A stretch of DNA of 64,000 bases from Epiperipatus broadwayi (taxonomy: Eukaryota > Onychophora > Udeonychophora > Euonychophora > Peripatidae). Positions 55,223 through 64,000 of the stretch are shown piece by piece. Under the pieces are notes generated by a model. It was not told where the DNA came from, did not search any database, and saw only the letters and a program-made list of their open reading frames with translations. Each line of letters begins with the position of its first letter. Position 1 is the first letter of the stretch. The DNA lies in NCBI GenBank assembly GCA_028023455.1, contig JAQFVV010013071.1, forward strand, positions 217,293-281,292, read 5' to 3'. Position numbers and translations under genes: made by a program.

Positions 55223-56378
55223 ATGAAGATAAAAAGGTTATTAAAGCTGACTTATTGTATTGAACTATAGTAGGAAAGCCATAGCTTATAACGCAACACT
55301 TTTATTTCGATAGATTAAGAATTTTGATCAATTAAAAGTTATTTAATTAATAGGGTTTTTGACTTTTCAACCAAAACTTCTATTTTGTGTTATTTATGAA
55401 AATTTGAAGAAATATTAAATGTAAATAATAACAATATTTTAAAATTGCATATTTGCAATGGATTTTGCGGTTTTTTTCTTTTAACTTCGTTTTAGCTTTA
55501 ACTTATATATCAGTTTTTTAATATTTAACAATTAAAATTTATTATTATTATTTTTTTGTATATGGTAAAATTTCTGTTTTTTTAAAAATAATATTTAGTT
55601 AAACAGTATTTTTTAAGTTAGTAATTGAAGTTTGTTTTCACTCTTTTTCTTTGTTTAGTTGTTGTTTTCTAGATAAAAAAAAAAAACATTCAATTTACTA
55701 GAACATTTAAACAATTTTTACTGCTCAAAATTGTTATAAACTAAGAAGGATGAAGAAAATAACATGGTGTTGATAATCAGATGCATTAATTTATTGTATC
55801 ATGTTTATTACTGTTTTTTAAGACGTGTGTTAATTATTTCCAGATGAAATAAATGTTGCTTAAATAATGTTAATTTATGTAAAATATTGTCTGGCATTTG
55901 TAGAGATTTGAACTGCCCTCTTTCGGAATTATCTTTTTTCAGAGTTATTTTTTTTTTTGTGCTATTGAATTCTCATTGCCTCAAGGTATAATTAATTTAT
56001 ACAGGCAAACTTTAGTTTTGTTTGTCTCAGCTTTGGGAAAAATCTTTTGTGATATATTGTAGTACTTCTTTATTTGTTAAAAATAAAATTCTTATTCATA
56101 TTTCGAACTACGCTAAGGGTAGATAAACGCGAATCTGTATAAAAATAGATAAAACAGACTTAAAGTTAATAGATGATTAGTGATCATCATTACTGTATTT
56201 ATTTAGAGTGGATGATGCCAAAATTGTGGGTGGAGTAAGCTTGACACTTGTCAATCAAAATATAAGAATTTACTATTCATAAATACTGAATATATGATAA
56301 AGATACGTATGAGATGGCCGAAATACATTTTGTAGTGTATTTGTTCATAATTTTTTGTATCTTTATTCTTATGATTTG
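55223..56378. other. AT-rich stretch without recognised content
   Basis: At 56210-56310 a segment (AAATTGTGGGTGGAGTAAGC, TGACACTTGTCAATCAAAAT, TAAGAATTTACTATTC, TGATAAAGATACGTATGAG) resembles the left half of a family B unit, but it ends before the hammerhead. Otherwise nothing. Confidence 0.45.
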
Positions 56379-56390
56379 AAAAGAATGTGT

Positions 56391-56505
56391 TTTTTGTCAA
56401 GCGTTGTTAGCCGAGAGGTCATCGCACCTGCCTTGCAAGCAAGTAGTTGGTTGCAGACGGGCGTGGGTTCGGGTCCCGGCCGATCCTATGACATATGAGA
56501 AAAAA
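56391..56505 (+). mobile_element. tRNA-derived SINE S2 with 12 bp target duplication
   Basis: TCAAGCGTTGTTAGCCGAGA, GGTCATCGCACCTGCCTTGC, AAGCAAGTAGTTGGTTGCAG, B box GTGGGTTCGGGTCCCGG, end GACATATGAG and A tail. It is flanked by AAAAGAATGTGT at 56379-56390 and 56506-56517. This is the best-preserved S2 copy in the window. Confidence 0.88.
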
Positions 56506-56517
56506 AAAAGAATGTGT

Positions 56518-56939
56518 GATGTGGAGATTATTTAATACATTTATGAAATATGATTTAATAGCAGAAGTCTTTCTTTACATGAGTAGAGAACTGCCTATAT
56601 ATAAAATAACGAGTTCTGTGAAATAGTTTTTTCCCCTCAAAAGTAACCATTATTAGTTAAAAGATTACAAAAATTTTCGGGTACAATTACCCATTGAGGA
56701 TTACAAAGTGTTCAATGTTACATGGTAAAACAATTATTGACCAGGTTTATATAAAGTGCATATGCTCGATAACAATTATATCCATAAAAGGGTTACTATA
56801 ATTTTGATTAATGGGTATCTGTACATGGATAATAAACTCTTGACCCGCAGTCAAGCCATGTCAAGACCATTATAGGTACCTCTTTCTCCCAATTAACAGT
56901 CCAAATGTGCAGGGACAATATTTGGTCTACCTGCCCAAA
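56518..56939. other. Spacer, moderate GC rise toward the right
   Basis: No element recognised; base composition shifts toward the GC-richer pair at 56940-57545. Confidence 0.4.
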
Positions 56940-57545
56940 ATTGGAAAGCCAACTAGGGAAAAACTAACAAGTAATGAGCACAGATCTTCACTGTCCAAAA
57001 CCAAGCTATCAAGGGCACAGCAGCTGACCAGAGCAAGAATGGTGCTGAGACCTTGACCAGTTACCCTACCGGAAGATTTTCCAAGTAGCGGAAATATTGT
57101 CAACAGCCTGTACCAATAAACCAAGCCCCTAATGACCACCACCACCCCGAGGAAGAAAAGGGGAGTGCAGACCCATGCCTGCAAAATTATTGCAGCAAAA
57201 ACTCCATCAAAGCTACAAAAATTGTCAGTGGCCCAAAGCAGACCAACCACCTTACAAATCCACTAATTTTAAAGTTAACTAAGGAAACAAAAATAATAAT
57301 TAGCTCAAATCAACACTGTCCTTATAAACAATCCATCAAGGCAGTACAGCAGCCTTTCAGGGCAAAGTTCAATGGAGGGCAGTGACCTTCACCTATCTGG
57401 CAGATATCCCCGGGCTTGGCAGTGACAGCCAACCACTCTCCACAAATGAACCAAGCCCTTCAAGATCACCTCCACCACACATGAGGAAAAGAAGAGGAGT
57501 GCAGACCCATGCCCACCAATGCAACAGTGGATTCATTGTAATCTG
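56940..57545 (+). repeat. GC-richer tandem pair, unit about 320 bp
   Basis: Two diverged direct units (about 56940-57260 and 57265-57545). Shared blocks: ATCAAGGGCACAGCAGC / ATCAAGGCAGTACAGCAGCC, AAACCAAGCCCC / GAACCAAGCCCTT, GGGGAGTGCAGACCCATGCC / AGAGGAGTGCAGACCCATGC. The composition is clearly higher in GC than the rest of the window. The minus-strand open frame at 56927-57250 (hydrophobic, MVGLLWATDNFCSF) is not conserved in the second unit, so probably not coding. Family unknown. Confidence 0.65.
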
Positions 57546-58149
57546 GAATCTATGTACTCACATACATGCACTGTATATATTAAACATTAACAGTATTAAC
57601 CCTTTTATTTTAAACTAAAAATAGAAAATAATTTTTGACTATTGTTAGCTTTATTATATATGTGCAAAGACAAAAAAAAAAAGCCTATAGCAGTTCCGAA
57701 ATGATTTCTGAATAAAAATCGATCTTATTATTTCTGGTGTTCAAATAAATGCCTCATGATTTCCTTAGCAGTTAACCATTTAATTAATTTATATTAAAAA
57801 GAATAATTAATAAGGAATTAAGTTATGATTTTTGATTTTCAATAAAATTATTTTAAATATAGCATGCACACTGTTTTTAAAATATAAATGCATTATTTAT
57901 TTTTTTCCAAATGCAATATTATTATTTTTTGGTAGTCTGATGTATGTGTCGGCAAATTGTAGCTCGGCCCATGAGCCAAATGTAACTCTTTGATCCCATA
58001 ATCATGGCTCTTTGTATCATGATAAACATAAAAACATTTTTTATTTCCTCGTGTCATTTGTAAATAAATATTTTGTTAACTATAGGAGAGGGAAAAAATG
58101 CTCATTATTCTTGAAGTCAGTCGTATTATAGAATACTAGTTATTTCAAG
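57546..58149. other. AT-rich stretch without recognised content
   Basis: Nothing assignable. Confidence 0.5.
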
Positions 58150-58210
58150 CAACCTTCAACTATCCACACCATCTCATACTACTGATACACATGACCACAC
58201 ATGTAGAAAA

Positions 58211-58279
58211 GATAAATAATCATCAATATCCGTATTTCATGCTGAACCAGCACTCATCAGTTGGTCTAGATTATCATCT
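58211..58279 (-). ncRNA. Type I hammerhead, intact core (family A)
   Basis: On the minus strand: GAUAAUC, UAG, ACCAA, CUGAUGA, GUGCU-GGUUC-AGCAU, GAA, AUACGGAU, A, UUGAU, GAUUAU. The core and AUA triplet are intact; stem I has one C-A mismatch (ACCAA/UUGAU) and an intact outer helix AUAAUC/GAUUAU. Confidence 0.72.
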
Positions 58280-58467
58280 CCCACACATATATATAATCAG
58301 TGCTCAGTTTATATTAAGATAGCAAATCTTTATACTTTAAATGGACAGGCTTTAACTTACTCCAACTCTTCAGCCATCTATACCATTGAAAATCTGGTGA
58401 TAGGTTGCTCAAATAAAGATTTGCTATCTTAATATAAACTGAGCACCCATTATATATATATATGAGA

Positions 58468-58535
58468 GATGATAATCTGGACCAACTGATGAGGGCTGGT
58501 TCAGCATGAAATATGAGTATTGGTGATTATTTATC
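58468..58535 (+). ncRNA. Type I hammerhead, intact core (family A)
   Basis: GAUAAUC, UGG, ACCAA, CUGAUGA, GGGCU-GGUUC-AGCAU, GAA, AUAUGAGU, A, UUGGU, GAUUAU. Stem I is perfect in both helices, CUGAUGA and GAAA are intact, triplet GUA. Stem II base pair is G-U with one G-A mismatch above it; stem III is poorly formed. Confidence 0.72.
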
Positions 58536-58677
58536 TTTTTTACATGTGTGTGGTCATGTATATCAATAGTATGAGATGGTGTGGATAGTTGAAGGTTGCT
58601 TGAAAGTCTGAGATCAAATTCCCTATATTTACAGTTAAGTTCCAGGCATAATAATGCCAATACAAATATTAGTTATT

Positions 58678-58762
58678 GTAAGAAGTTGTAAAATATTAAA
58701 AAACAACATGAATAGTATGTATAAACTGCTGTTATGAAGGATTATTCTTTGTGTATAATATT
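58678..58762 (+). repeat. Direct repeat, copy 1
   Basis: About 85 bp (AGAAGTTGTAAAATATTAAA ... GAATAGTATGTATAAACTGC ... GTGTATAATATTT) repeated almost exactly at 59206-59291, 528 bp downstream. Confidence 0.85.
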
Positions 58763-59205
58763 TAAATGTTAGTAACTTGTGAATAAATCAAACTGTCAAA
58801 GTAATTTTTTGTTTTTCTTGATGTATCGTTAAGATTATTTTAATTATGATGTATGCAAATTCTGTTACGTTTTATTATTAAAGTAAATGTTCAAATATAT
58901 TCATAGCTATTCAGAAATTCATAATTTTTATGAATATATATTTCTTTTTTTTTCATCTCTATAATGGGAGGGGGGTAACTTTTCCTGTGACTTTTTAGTG
59001 AGGGTTGAGTAAGATACGATTTTTTTTGTGTCTCTTTAAGGGTGTGTGTGTGGGGGGGGGGGGTAAACAAAATGGCTTTTGGTGTTGAAAAGTTTGCTGA
59101 TCCCTTGTCTAATATATCAGTGATTTTAATAGTGGTTTTTTTTTTTTGTTTAAAAAAAAAAAAAAGTAAAAAAAAGGTAAAACAAAATGTAATTTAAAGT
59201 ATGTT
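58763..59205. other. Spacer with homopolymer runs
   Basis: Contains (TG)n followed by a G12 run near 59043-59063 and poly-A near 59149-59163. No element recognised. Confidence 0.45.
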
Positions 59206-59291
59206 AAAGAAGTTGTAAAATATTAAAAAAACAATATGAATAGTATGTATAAACTGCTGTTATGAAGGATTATCTTTTGTGTATAATATTT
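59206..59291 (+). repeat. Direct repeat, copy 2
   Basis: Second copy of the 58678-58762 sequence with three or four differences. Confidence 0.85.
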
Positions 59292-59499
59292 TATTATAAA
59301 TATTAGCATCTTGATTTATGTGATTTTATCTAGTATAAACTGGGTATGCTAATTAGAATATTTGCATGCCAATTTTGCATTGAGATATGGGTTTATTTTC
59401 TATTTTTGCATAAAAATTTATTTTTTAAGTCTTATTTAACTAATTCGTTGTTGAAAAATTAATTTTTGTGTAGATTTTTTTTCATCTCTTAAAAAATTG

Positions 59500-59545
59500 G
59501 CTCAGAAGAAGACTGCAGGACAGTCGAAATGTAGGTATATGTGTA
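59500..59545 (+). ncRNA. Hammerhead-like hairpin relic (family D)
   Basis: CAGAAGA, A, GACUG-CAGGA-CAGUC, GAAA, then UGUAGGUAUAUG. It has the same hairpin as 13033-13059, but the CUGANGA box reads CAGAAGA. No stem I is evident. Confidence 0.4.
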
Positions 59546-60152
59546 TATGTACAAATAAAGGGTTTTGCTAAAAAGTGTTCAAAGTGGTTTGGATAAATTG
59601 TATTTATATAAGATATTACAGCAAAATAAAGAAAAGGGCGATTTTGGTAAATCTAAATTTACACATGAAAAATATTCAAAAATACTTATATTTGAATCTT
59701 TCAAATATTAAAATAATAATAATAATGTGAACTACATTAGATTATCATATTTTTCCTATTGCTCAATTATGCTGAAATTGAGAAGAAAGTAAAATAAAAT
59801 CTTTTTTATTTGAAGTTTGATCTTAGAATCTGAATGAATAATTATAGAATGATCAGAAATCTAGAAAATATTGTTATAAAATTAAAAAATGTATTTATAA
59901 TTATTAAATTATCACTTAAAATCAGTACAGTTGAATTGTTACAGCTCATAAATGTATATTTGAGGTTATGATTTGTTTTTTTTTTTAGTATATCAAAGCA
60001 TCTGTTGAATGTAAATTTTTAAAAATCAAACATATTTGGAAAAAATATAAATGGCAACATGAAATCATTTATTTTTTATGGCTTATTATGAAAATATTTT
60101 GTCAAATTAATTATAAATATTTAATTATAAATTTATTTAACTCACGTTGATT
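59546..60152. other. AT-rich stretch without recognised content
   Basis: Nothing assignable. Confidence 0.5.
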
Positions 60153-60299
60153 ACTAAAGCATGCACGGTTGAAAATGCGAAGGTAGGGACCTCTACAGGT
60201 CTTAACCACAAGCTCCTCTCTTTTCTTCCAATGCGTAATCTTGTGGTTAAGACCTGTAGAGGTCCCTACCTTCGCATTTTCAACCGCACATGCTTTAGG
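60153..60299. repeat. Near-perfect short palindrome, 60 bp arms
   Basis: Left arm 60153-60212 and right arm 60240-60299 differ at only a few positions; the loop is 27 bp. Arm blocks: GCACGGTTGAAAATGCGAAG, GGACCTCTACAGGTCTTAAC. The right arm plus flanks matches the single-arm copy at 2586-2690. Confidence 0.88.
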
Positions 60300-60564
60300 T
60301 TTATTGCCTTCGTAAATATTATAAATATTTAAATAAAGTCCAGAAAGTGCTGTTTTTTGTTGTTGTTTGTTCAGATTAATGAGAAGAGCATCTCATAATT
60401 TGTTTACACCCTTAAGATCAAAGAGAAGATCAATCAGAACACGAATAAAATGAGGTGGGCTCTTTGAAGTTTGCTATTTACAGTGTATCAAAATTTTGCC
60501 TGCAAATTGAGTTTAAAGAGAATGACATAAATGATGGAGTGATTAAAAAGCTGTTACATGGCAA
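60300..60564. other. Spacer
   Basis: No element recognised. Confidence 0.4.
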
Positions 60565-60579
60565 TAGCATGGCTGTTTT

Positions 60580-60680
60580 TTTTCCCATGTGTCATAGCAT
60601 CAGCCGGGAAGCGAACCCGTAACCCGGGACAACTGCTTGTAAAGCAGCTGTCGCTGACCTCTCAACCACCAATGCTTGAC
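60580..60680 (-). mobile_element. tRNA-derived SINE S1 with 15 bp target duplication
   Basis: On the minus strand: TCAAGCATTGGTGGTTGAGA, GGTCAGCGACAGCTGCTTTA, CAAGCAGTTGTCCCGGG, B box CGGGTTCGCTTCCCGGC, end GCTATGACACATGGG. TAGCATGGCTGTTTT flanks both sides (60565-60579 and 60681-60695). This is the cleanest S1 copy. Confidence 0.9.
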
Positions 60681-60695
60681 TAGCATGGCTGTTTT

Positions 60696-61401
60696 CTAGA
60701 TTATTAATAACTAAATGTCTATAAAAATATCAGCATTTTCTAACACAATTTATGTATACCACAGATGTGTATTATAATTCATGGAAACTTTGGAGAATAA
60801 GCATATAATTACAGATATTTTATCATAATAATATTTAAGTAAGTATATGCTGTTTTTTTTAAAAAAAAAACTATTTTCAATTAGTCAGTTTAACTCAATT
60901 ATCGGTATAAAGAGAATTAAAGATTGCAACCTTTTTTTTTTTTTTCGCAATTTAGTAATAAATGACAATTTTTTTGCACAAAATCTTTTATGACAGTTTG
61001 ATGATTAATTCTGCAGTCTTGAAATTTTTTTTTTTTTACCTATTAAAGCTTTTTATTTTAAAAAAAAAGTTAAAAAATTTTTCTTTTTTTTTATTATTTA
61101 TTTTTAATGTATGTTCATTTAATAATTGATCGTTTTAATGTTATAAAAAATGAATTGGAAGAAGATAGAGAAACGTATACACAGAATTGAGCAAATTATT
61201 TTTTCTCTTCTAACCGTCTTCTCCCCCCTTAAAAGTGTGGAAGGAAATTTTGAATTAATTTAAAAGTTAGTTACATAACAAATGACCCGCTCTGTCACAT
61301 ACACACACATTAAAGAAACGGACCGACAAAGAAACCAAATATTAATCAAGTCATATAATTTAATTTGCAAAAATGTTTTGAAAACTTTGTTTTTTTTTCT
61401 T
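60696..61401. other. AT-rich stretch with poly-T/poly-A runs
   Basis: Many T8-T15 runs (for example 60932-60945, 61027-61038). No element recognised. Confidence 0.5.
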
Positions 61402-61500
61402 CCATATGCCATAGCATCGGCCGGGAGGCGATCCCACAACCGTCTGCAACCAACTACTTGCTTGCAAGGCGGCTACGATGACCTCTCGGCTAACGCTTGT
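61402..61500 (-). mobile_element. tRNA-derived SINE S2
   Basis: On the minus strand: AAGCGTTAGCCGAGAGGTCA, TCGTAGCCGCCTTGCAAGCA, AGTAGTTGGTTGCAGACGG, then TGGGATCGCCTCCCGGC and end GGCATATGG. The B box has T to A (GGATCG for GGTTCG), and a 3 bp deletion lies near the 5' end. Target duplications are unclear. Confidence 0.8.
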
Positions 61501-64000
61501 GGTTGTTTTGTATTGCAAAAAATAATGTAATATAAATCATTAGTGGATCTTTTTTTTCATTCCGTGTATTTGCAGATAGTCTTGATTTTTTAAAAAAATA
61601 TTCTAATATATATATATTGACGTTTGTCAACGTTATATACTACAAAATTAAAATATATATAATTCATAAACATACTATTATCACACTCAACAGCAAAAAA
61701 AGTTTAACTTATGAATAAGTAATAAGTACAGATATATAGGTAAACATTAACTCTTTATATTTATGTAATATCAACTCCCTTAGGTACTATATATATATTG
61801 TAACCCTCTAAAGGGTGGTCAACTACATAATATCACCAAAACATCAGTGCACTGAGAATCGCAACCTCGATCACTGATCAATTCCGCTACACATTGTCAG
61901 CTATTAAGAGCTGTATCCAAAAAAACATATTATGCTATCTATTTTATGCACCAAAGACCACAACCAACATCTGGAGCAACTTACCACAGACCAAACCAAT
62001 GATCTAACATAAACTTTTATGATTTAATTTGATCGCAGCCAGGGTGTACCGCGAAGATCTATCATAGTAGTATGATAAAATACAGTAAACAAATTAAAAG
62101 TGCAATGTTATTATGTTACAAACCTTAATTTGCGATATTTATTGTATGAAACCCGATGGCCGACCATGTACCAGATGGCATAATTTGTGGAACTACATAA
62201 GATTATGAAATTTTAAACCATCTATATGATTTTTAATACAAATGCTAGTCCAGGTAAAGCTTTGCAATAAATAAACATAAATACTTGGGTTCTTTTTTAT
62301 AGTTTACTATATCACTGAGACTCTTTTTATACTGACAAATGACAATTTAAAATGTTAAGTAAATATATTCAATCATATCATTATTTGGTAAATCTGTTTA
62401 CAGGTTTACTAATCAATTTGTATTGTGTACTAGAATCAACTACGCAAAGCCAAAATGATGGAAAAGGTAAATGGGATTTTATTGTACCTTACACATCATA
62501 AACTACCAAAGACTAAAAGCATCCAAATGTTTTTTCAAAATATCACTAAACTCTTATATCATGTTGACGATAGTATGTACTTCAATGTATGCTCTATCCA
62601 AGGTTTTTGATTTCTGATTTTACGAATGACACATAGCAACGGCACAGTAAGTTTAATTATAAATCAACGTTTATTTACAAATTTATGAATAATAAATAAT
62701 TAATTCTAATGGTATAATTAAAGACATAAATAAACAAATAAAATAAATAAATTATAATTCCATCGACTTTCTTCAATAACATATCATAGGTACGGTTTTA
62801 AAAACCTAATCATACCTTATTTCAATTTTATATAATGAATCTTGAGCAAATTATACTAAATTCAACATCAACTCATGAAATATTTAACGTCATTTCCAGA
62901 TTCAATAAATCCATACCGTAAACTTATAATAATATAATAAATAATATTATGTCTGTAGGATTTAGCTATAATGCAATCATTAAATAAAGTGAAAATTTAA
63001 ACTTACACTCCGGTAAATAATAATCAACCGACAGTTAATTATTATGAAGTAACTTGAATAGAATGTCCTGTACAATTTGATGATCTAACTTGTAAATTAT
63101 ACTTACAAATGGAAGAAGATGATTTAGCAGATTAACTAAAATACTTTGCCCAACTTATATCTATGAAGTAAAACATATTCCTGTGGATGCGTTCATCTAC
63201 ACATAGGAATTAAATAAAACTAAACGCTTTGTGGATTTATACACCACCATAAAGTAATACGTATAATTACACAATTCCGCGGATTAACCACCAGCGCTGG
63301 AATGAGTGTAAAATACAAATAATGGCAATTAAATAATCTGCGGATTAACCACCAGCACAGATTAATGCCTTTTAACATTCTAAAACAACATTACTATTTA
63401 CTTCACATTAAAGTGCAAAATCATCCTCCTCAGTTATTCTGATCATTCAGAAAACACTAACACTTTAGCAAATGTGGGTTCTTGCATAATAAAATGTTAC
63501 ACTAATCAGGACAACTAATGTACTAACTTATCTTGCTTAAAATAAAACATGTGTAATATAATATAAGTAATACTAGTATAGGAATATAAATCTGGAAAGA
63601 CTCACAAAATACCTCATAAAGATTGATACATCTCATGAATTCATTTAGTACTTTTCAAGCCTTTTCGCAAGCGCTATTCTCTTGAATAAATATTTTATTC
63701 AACCCCTATTAATTTAAACTTAATAAAATATAACTTATGAACTTCACATGCAAGTTCATATAACGATAAAATTAAAGTAATGAATTATTCATCAAATACA
63801 TAAAATCTAACCAGTGTGTGTGTGATATAAATTAAATGTATAGCATTTTATAGTTCAATACATGAATTTTAGCAGGTGTGTGTGTCACAAATTAGATTGT
63901 ATAGCATTTTATAACGACAAATATGATCAGTGAAATCCATGTACGATGTGTCGAACAATAAATGTACGAAGTAATAGCTATAATCATAGTTGAATTCCAT
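61501..64000. other. AT-rich stretch; local duplications only
   Basis: Composition shifts here: A-rich, with less T-run and TA-repeat content. TGTAACCCTCTAAAGGGTGG at 61799 could be the start of an LTR but no partner is visible. GCGGATTAACCACCAGC occurs twice (63280-63296, 63342-63358). A diverged duplication GTGTGTGTG ... TGTATAGCATTTTATA covers 63815-63916. No open frames. Confidence 0.45.

Larger units (their letters stand above)
58150..58630. mobile_element. Family A hammerhead palindrome, copy 4
   Basis: Left arm 58150-58378 and right arm 58405-58620, inverted (AACCTTCAACTATCCACACC against GGTGTGGATAGTTGAAGGTT). The centre is ATTGAAAATCTGGTGATAGG, seen also in the monomer at 32500. Both arms carry an intact hammerhead core. 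Confidence 0.82.

Noticed and set aside
56927-57250. Minus-strand 107-codon hydrophobic open frame
   Set aside because: It is not preserved in the second tandem unit (57265-57545), has no start or splice context, and reflects local GC-rich composition.
61799-62060. LTR beginning TGTAACCCTC
   Set aside because: No matching second LTR, primer-binding site or internal coding region is visible before the window ends.

Overview
This 64 kb window is very AT-rich, gene-poor animal (metazoan) nuclear DNA. I find no complete host gene. The evidence for an animal genome is the mix of repeats: RTE-clade LINE fragments, a CR1/L2-like LINE with an esterase ORF1, Penelope-like element (PLE) fragments, a Merlin DNA transposon, many tRNA-derived SINEs, long CTAT microsatellites, and hammerhead-ribozyme-bearing repeats. 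I cannot name the phylum; lophotrochozoan or cnidarian would both fit.

The most interesting content is a set of short repeats that carry the catalytic core of type I hammerhead ribozymes (CUGANGA, stem II hairpin, GAAA, very short stem III, NUH cleavage site, then a stem I with an internal loop). Family A (near 12.3, 32.6, 38.3 and 58.3 kb) and family B (near 5.6, 26.0, 28.0, 28.3, 36.4 and 37.2 kb) share one ribozyme design. Family B units are about 380 bp and join head to tail, as retrozymes do. Family C (14.6-15.1 and 18.2-18.5 kb) has a different stem I and stem II but the same layout. Most copies are arranged as large palindromes. Several copies have intact cores; others carry one or two core substitutions. 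Two further palindromic families carry a looser CUGANGA-A-hairpin-GAAA motif. PLE fragments at 1.1-1.5 kb and 10.2-11.5 kb are notable because PLEs are known to carry hammerhead motifs.

Layout: 0-1 kb, inverted repeat units; 1.1-1.5 kb, PLE GIY-YIG fragment; 3.3-6.4 kb, tandem duplication, SINEs, RTE tail, hammerhead; 9.5-11.85 kb, LINE tail, PLE, tRNA-like palindrome; 12.2-13.1 kb, family A palindrome (one arm apparently corrupted by sequencing) and another palindrome; 14.5-20.8 kb, two family C palindromes and a tandem segmental duplication with a G/T-rich insertion; 20.8-28.6 kb, SINEs, tRNA-like palindromes and family B array; 29.4-30.0 kb, microsatellite; 32-38.5 kb, families A and B and a second microsatellite; 39.2-41.7 kb, two head-to-head RTE copies; 42.2-46.9 kb, one long decayed LINE on the minus strand; 47-48.6 kb, weak candidates for host exons; 49.5-50.4 kb, large palindrome; 52.2-55.2 kb, an RTE copy split by a Merlin transposon with matching target duplications; 56.4-61.5 kb, SINEs, a GC-richer tandem pair, family A palindrome, short palindrome; 61.5-64 kb, AT-rich sequence with little I can assign.

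No protein-coding element here looks intact: every RT or transposase region has stops, frameshifts or lost catalytic residues. If anything in the window is still active, it is most likely RNA-level (ribozymes and pol III-type SINE promoters) rather than protein-level.
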